From contig WRKC01000066.1 in the NCBI GenBank assembly GCA_009778275.1, positions 1 through 8,130 of the forward strand: a DNA stretch of 8,130 nucleotides, in the 5' to 3' direction. The translations under genes and the position numbers were made by a program. The first letter of the stretch is position 1. The number at the start of each line of letters is the position of its first letter. The DNA comes from Methanomassiliicoccaceae archaeon. Its GTDB lineage: Archaea; Thermoplasmatota; Thermoplasmata; Methanomassiliicoccales; Methanomethylophilaceae. This document shows positions 6,803 through 8,130 of this stretch, piece by piece. The notes below the pieces were generated by a model, which worked only from the letters and a program-made list of their open reading frames with translations, ran no database searches and had not been told where the DNA came from.

Positions 6803-6828
6803 TGCCAGCAATTACTGAGGTGCCAGCA
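6803..6828. repeat. Direct repeat TGCCAGCA in the divergent promoter region
   Basis: TGCCAGCA occurs at 6803-6810 and 6821-6828, 18 nt apart start to start, between the amidohydrolase TATA box and the ferredoxin promoter. It could be a tandem regulator site controlling either gene; this is inferred from position only. Confidence 0.35.
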
Positions 6829-6843
6829 CGTTTTCGGAAACGT
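6828..6843. repeat. Hyphenated palindrome before the ferredoxin TATA element
   Basis: ACGTTT (6828-6833) and AAACGT (6838-6843) are perfect inverted copies around TCGG. The right arm touches the TATA-like TTAAAATA, so a protein bound here could block or recruit the initiation factors. It may instead include the BRE. Confidence 0.35.
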
Positions 6844-6850
6844 TAAAATA
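6836..6850 (+). promoter_or_regulatory. Probable BRE/TATA promoter of the ferredoxin gene
   Basis: GGAAACG followed by TTAAAATA resembles an archaeal BRE plus TATA box. A start about 26 nt downstream falls near 6873 and gives a leader of roughly 12 nt that still holds the Shine-Dalgarno. GATTTATT at 6859-6866 is an alternative TATA element. Confidence 0.4.
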
Positions 6851-6872
6851 CTAACATAGATTTATTGGTCGC

Positions 6873-6877
6873 AGGTG
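6873..6877 (+). promoter_or_regulatory. Shine-Dalgarno of the ferredoxin gene
   Basis: AGGTG lies 7 nt before the ATG at 6885 and matches the 3' end of archaeal 16S rRNA. It supports this small gene and its start. Confidence 0.55.
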
Positions 6878-6884
6878 TAAAACT

Positions 6885-7049
6885 ATGCCAAAGGTCATTG
6901 AAGCAGAGTGTGTAGCGTGCGGACAATGTGTGGACGTTTGCCCCCAGGATGCAATAGTCGTTGACGATGTAGCAGTAATCGATCAGGACAAATGCGTCGA
7001 CTGCGGAGCATGCGTTGACGAGTGTCCCTCGGCAGCCATAGTGGACTGA
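6885..7049 (+). CDS. 2[4Fe-4S] bacterial-type ferredoxin, 54 residues
   Basis: A small soluble electron carrier that is easily missed because of its size. The protein starts MPKVIEAEC and ends AAIVD. Two complete cluster motifs are present: C9-x2-C12-x2-C15-x3-C19-P and C37-x2-C40-x2-C43-x3-C47-P. Each is followed by an A-I-V strand, so the two halves form the familiar internal duplication. It is rich in Asp and Glu with few basic residues, as usual for low-potential dicluster ferredoxins of methanogens and clostridia. AGGTG lies 7 nt before the ATG. The stop is TGA, followed at once by a small hairpin and T run. It is divergent from the amidohydrolase and convergent with a ferredoxin-NADP+ reductase-like gene, which is a plausible redox partner. 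Low-potential electron transfer is family knowledge; the specific partners are inferred. Confidence 0.95.
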   Translation: MPKVIEAECVACGQCVDVCPQDAIVVDDVAVIDQDKCVDCGACVDECPSAAIVD

Positions 7050-7065
7050 GCCCGTAAGGGTTTTT
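7049..7065 (+). terminator. Ferredoxin terminator, short hairpin plus T5
   Basis: AGCCC (7049-7053) pairs with GGGTT (7058-7062) around GTAA, including one G-T wobble, and runs into TTTTT at 7061-7065. It begins in the stop codon. An oligo-T run alone can stop archaeal RNA polymerase. Confidence 0.5.
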
Positions 7066-7075
7066 CTAAACTAAG

Positions 7076-7104
7076 TCAGCGGGGCATCCCGCTGAAAAAA
7101 CAAT
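7076..7104 (-). terminator. T-run plus hairpin between ferredoxin and reductase genes
   Basis: TCAGCGGG (7076-7083) pairs perfectly with CCCGCTGA (7088-7095) around GCAT. On the minus strand, TTGTTTTTT directly follows the reductase stop and precedes the stem, so the T run is the likely archaeal termination signal. The stem may also block transcription arriving from the ferredoxin side. Confidence 0.5.
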
Positions 7105-7105
7105 T

Positions 7106-8041
7106 TCATGCCCAGTAGGGCTTTTTTACGAATTTATATGAACTGACGGCCGCCGTGGCGGCTTCTCCGCAGGCGGTTATGATCTGTTTGTATTTTCCGG
7201 GATAATCGACAACATCTCCGCACGCGAATATCCCGTTGCGGTTGGTCCTCATATCGAAATCCACTTTCACAAGCCCCTCTGAGGTGAGGTCGATCCCCCA
7301 TTTCTTCAGATCCGTAAGATCGGAATTTATCCCGATGTTGATGACCGCCAGGTCCACGGGCACATCGAATGTCTTTCCTCCTTGGTCAAGAGTTATGCTC
7401 TTAAGGATATCATCACCGTTGAACGACACGACATTGGCGCTCATGATCTTCTTGATGCTGCTTTCGTTGAGACTGTTGACATTGGACTCGTCCGCCCTGA
7501 ACTCCGGCCTTCTGTGGACTATCGTGGTATCCGTGACCGAGTCGGCGATGAGGGCCATCTCTATTGCGCTGTTGCCCCCTCCGAACATGACCACCTTCTG
7601 ACCGACGAGCTCCTCCTTCACCGGGAGTATGTAAGCTATGCCCTTATCGGTGAATTCCTTCTCTCCCGGGCTGTCCATCTTCTTCGGATGGAAGCTTCCC
7701 ATCCCTATCGCTACGATCACCGATTTGGTGTGATACGTCCCTTTATTGGTCACGACCAATAATTCTTCTTTGCCGTCATTTATCTCCGCGACCTTCTCAT
7801 GCTCTCTGATGTCGCAGCCCATCGATTCCGCTTGAGCATACAGTCTGTCGGACAGCTTTCTCGCTTGGACGGACTCGAAGCCGGGATAGTTGTGTATCCC
7901 CTTTTCGGGATACAGGCTCGTCAGCTGACCGCCGACATGCCCCGCTTCCAGTATCAAGGTGTCCATCAACTTCGACCTGGCATACATGCCGGCGGTAAGC
8001 CCTCCGGGTCCAGCACCGATAATGACGACATCGTAGCTCAT
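7106..8041 (-). CDS. Ferredoxin-NADP+ reductase-like flavoprotein (thioredoxin-reductase fold, no CxxC)
   Basis: 311 residues, soluble. The FAD site GAGPGG is at 9-14, GGQL at 37-40 and the second FAD motif GIFACGD at 270-276. The NADPH-domain motif GGGNSA is at 154-159, and HRRPEFRA at 176-183 has the arginines that usually select NADPH. Thioredoxin reductases carry the redox pair CxxC near residue 135-140; here that stretch is KGIAYILPVK (133-142), with no cysteine. The remaining cysteines (76, 274, 291) do not form a pair. The LYPEKGI (43-49) and NYPGF (51-55) segments and the KGIAYILPVK replacement resemble YumC-type ferredoxin-NADP+ reductases, so electron transfer between NADP(H) and a ferredoxin is the best reading. 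It lacks the C-terminal extension of YumC (about 330 residues) and ends in PYWA, so another flavin-linked disulfide or quinone-type acceptor is possible. The gene converges on the ferredoxin gene. The ATG is 22 nt after a TATA box with no Shine-Dalgarno. The stop is TGA. Confidence 0.85.
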   Translation of the reverse strand: MSYDVVIIGAGPGGLTAGMYARSKLMDTLILEAGHVGGQLTSLYPEKGIHNYPGFESVQARKLSDRLYAQAESMGCDIREHEKVAEINDGKEELLVVTNKGTYHTKSVIVAIGMGSFHPKKMDSPGEKEFTDKGIAYILPVKEELVGQKVVMFGGGNSAIEMALIADSVTDTTIVHRRPEFRADESNVNSLNESSIKKIMSANVVSFNGDDILKSITLDQGGKTFDVPVDLAVINIGINSDLTDLKKWGIDLTSEGLVKVDFDMRTNRNGIFACGDVVDYPGKYKQIITACGEAATAAVSSYKFVKKPYWA

Positions 8042-8063
8042 TTCAGGGTCGTATCGATTATCC

Positions 8064-8071
8064 GTATAAAA
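8064..8071 (-). promoter_or_regulatory. TATA box of the reductase gene, leaderless start
   Basis: TTTTATAC on the minus strand spans -30 to -23 relative to the A of the ATG at 8041, so initiation is predicted at the ATG. No Shine-Dalgarno is visible (GACCCTGAA before the ATG). The rest of the window end (8072-8130) is AT-rich and shows no gene. Confidence 0.6.
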
Positions 8072-8130
8072 TAATGTTCCATCCCCTGTTCGGAATATTG
8101 ATTGTTCTTCTTTAAAACGTGCAAATTTTT

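Noticed and set aside
6124..6846. Plus-strand frame opposite the amidohydrolase
   Set aside because: It overlaps all the catalytic motifs of the minus-strand enzyme and has no domain signal of its own.
6793..6846. 17-codon ORF (MRQLPAITEV...) with GGAGG 4 nt upstream, before the ferredoxin
   Set aside because: The Shine-Dalgarno spacing is short and the ORF spans the palindrome and probable BRE of the ferredoxin promoter. No plausible promoter lies before it on the plus strand, so it is most likely chance.
1..8130. CRISPR array, tRNA, rRNA, transposase or integrase signatures
   Set aside because: No spaced repeat series, tRNA-like fold, rRNA motif or mobile-element protein was seen on either strand.

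Overview
The window looks like archaeal DNA of moderate GC content. The best guess is a methanogen-related Thermoplasmatota such as Methanomassiliicoccales; this is an inference from gene content and signals, not from a marker gene. The supporting signs are an archaeal/eukaryotic-type glycyl-tRNA synthetase, archaeal TATA boxes (TTTATAC, TTTTATAC, CTTTATATC), and two minus-strand genes whose TATA boxes sit 21-30 nt before the ATG, as in leaderless transcripts. A membrane-anchored InlB-type repeat protein of the sort common in gut and host-associated members also fits. None of the eight genes ends in TAG (six TGA, two TAA), as expected where amber encodes pyrrolysine, although eight genes are few.

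Layout. 1-999 (+): C-terminal part of a cell-surface repeat protein with one transmembrane anchor and a cytoplasmic tail, closed by a strong hairpin plus pyrimidine-rich terminator (1021-1068). 1000-1238 is a convergent gap with terminators and no gene. 1239-2390 (-): a four-CBS protein with a C-terminal S30AE/HPF-like ribosome-binding tail. 2391-2592: its promoter plus overlapping inverted repeats behind glyS. 2593-5143 (-): a second four-CBS protein and glyS, overlapping by 8 nt. 5256-6750 (-): an amidohydrolase/deaminase followed, after 1 nt, by a UspA protein. 6751-6884: a divergent promoter region. 6885-7049 (+): a 54-residue 2[4Fe-4S] ferredoxin. 7050-7105: a convergent terminator region. 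7106-8041 (-): a thioredoxin-reductase-fold flavoprotein without the CxxC pair, best read as a ferredoxin-NADP+ reductase-like enzyme. 8042-8130: its promoter.

Two functional themes stand out. First, three proteins of adenine-nucleotide-sensing families (two CBS proteins and an ATP-type UspA) surround glyS. One is translationally linked to GlyRS and one carries a ribosome-hibernation-like tail, so the region may tie energy or nucleotide status to translation. Second, a dicluster ferredoxin lies next to its likely NADP(H) oxidoreductase, and both upstream regions share the 9-mer GCACGTTTT. No mobile element, CRISPR array, tRNA or rRNA was seen, and I found no convincing wholly new system.
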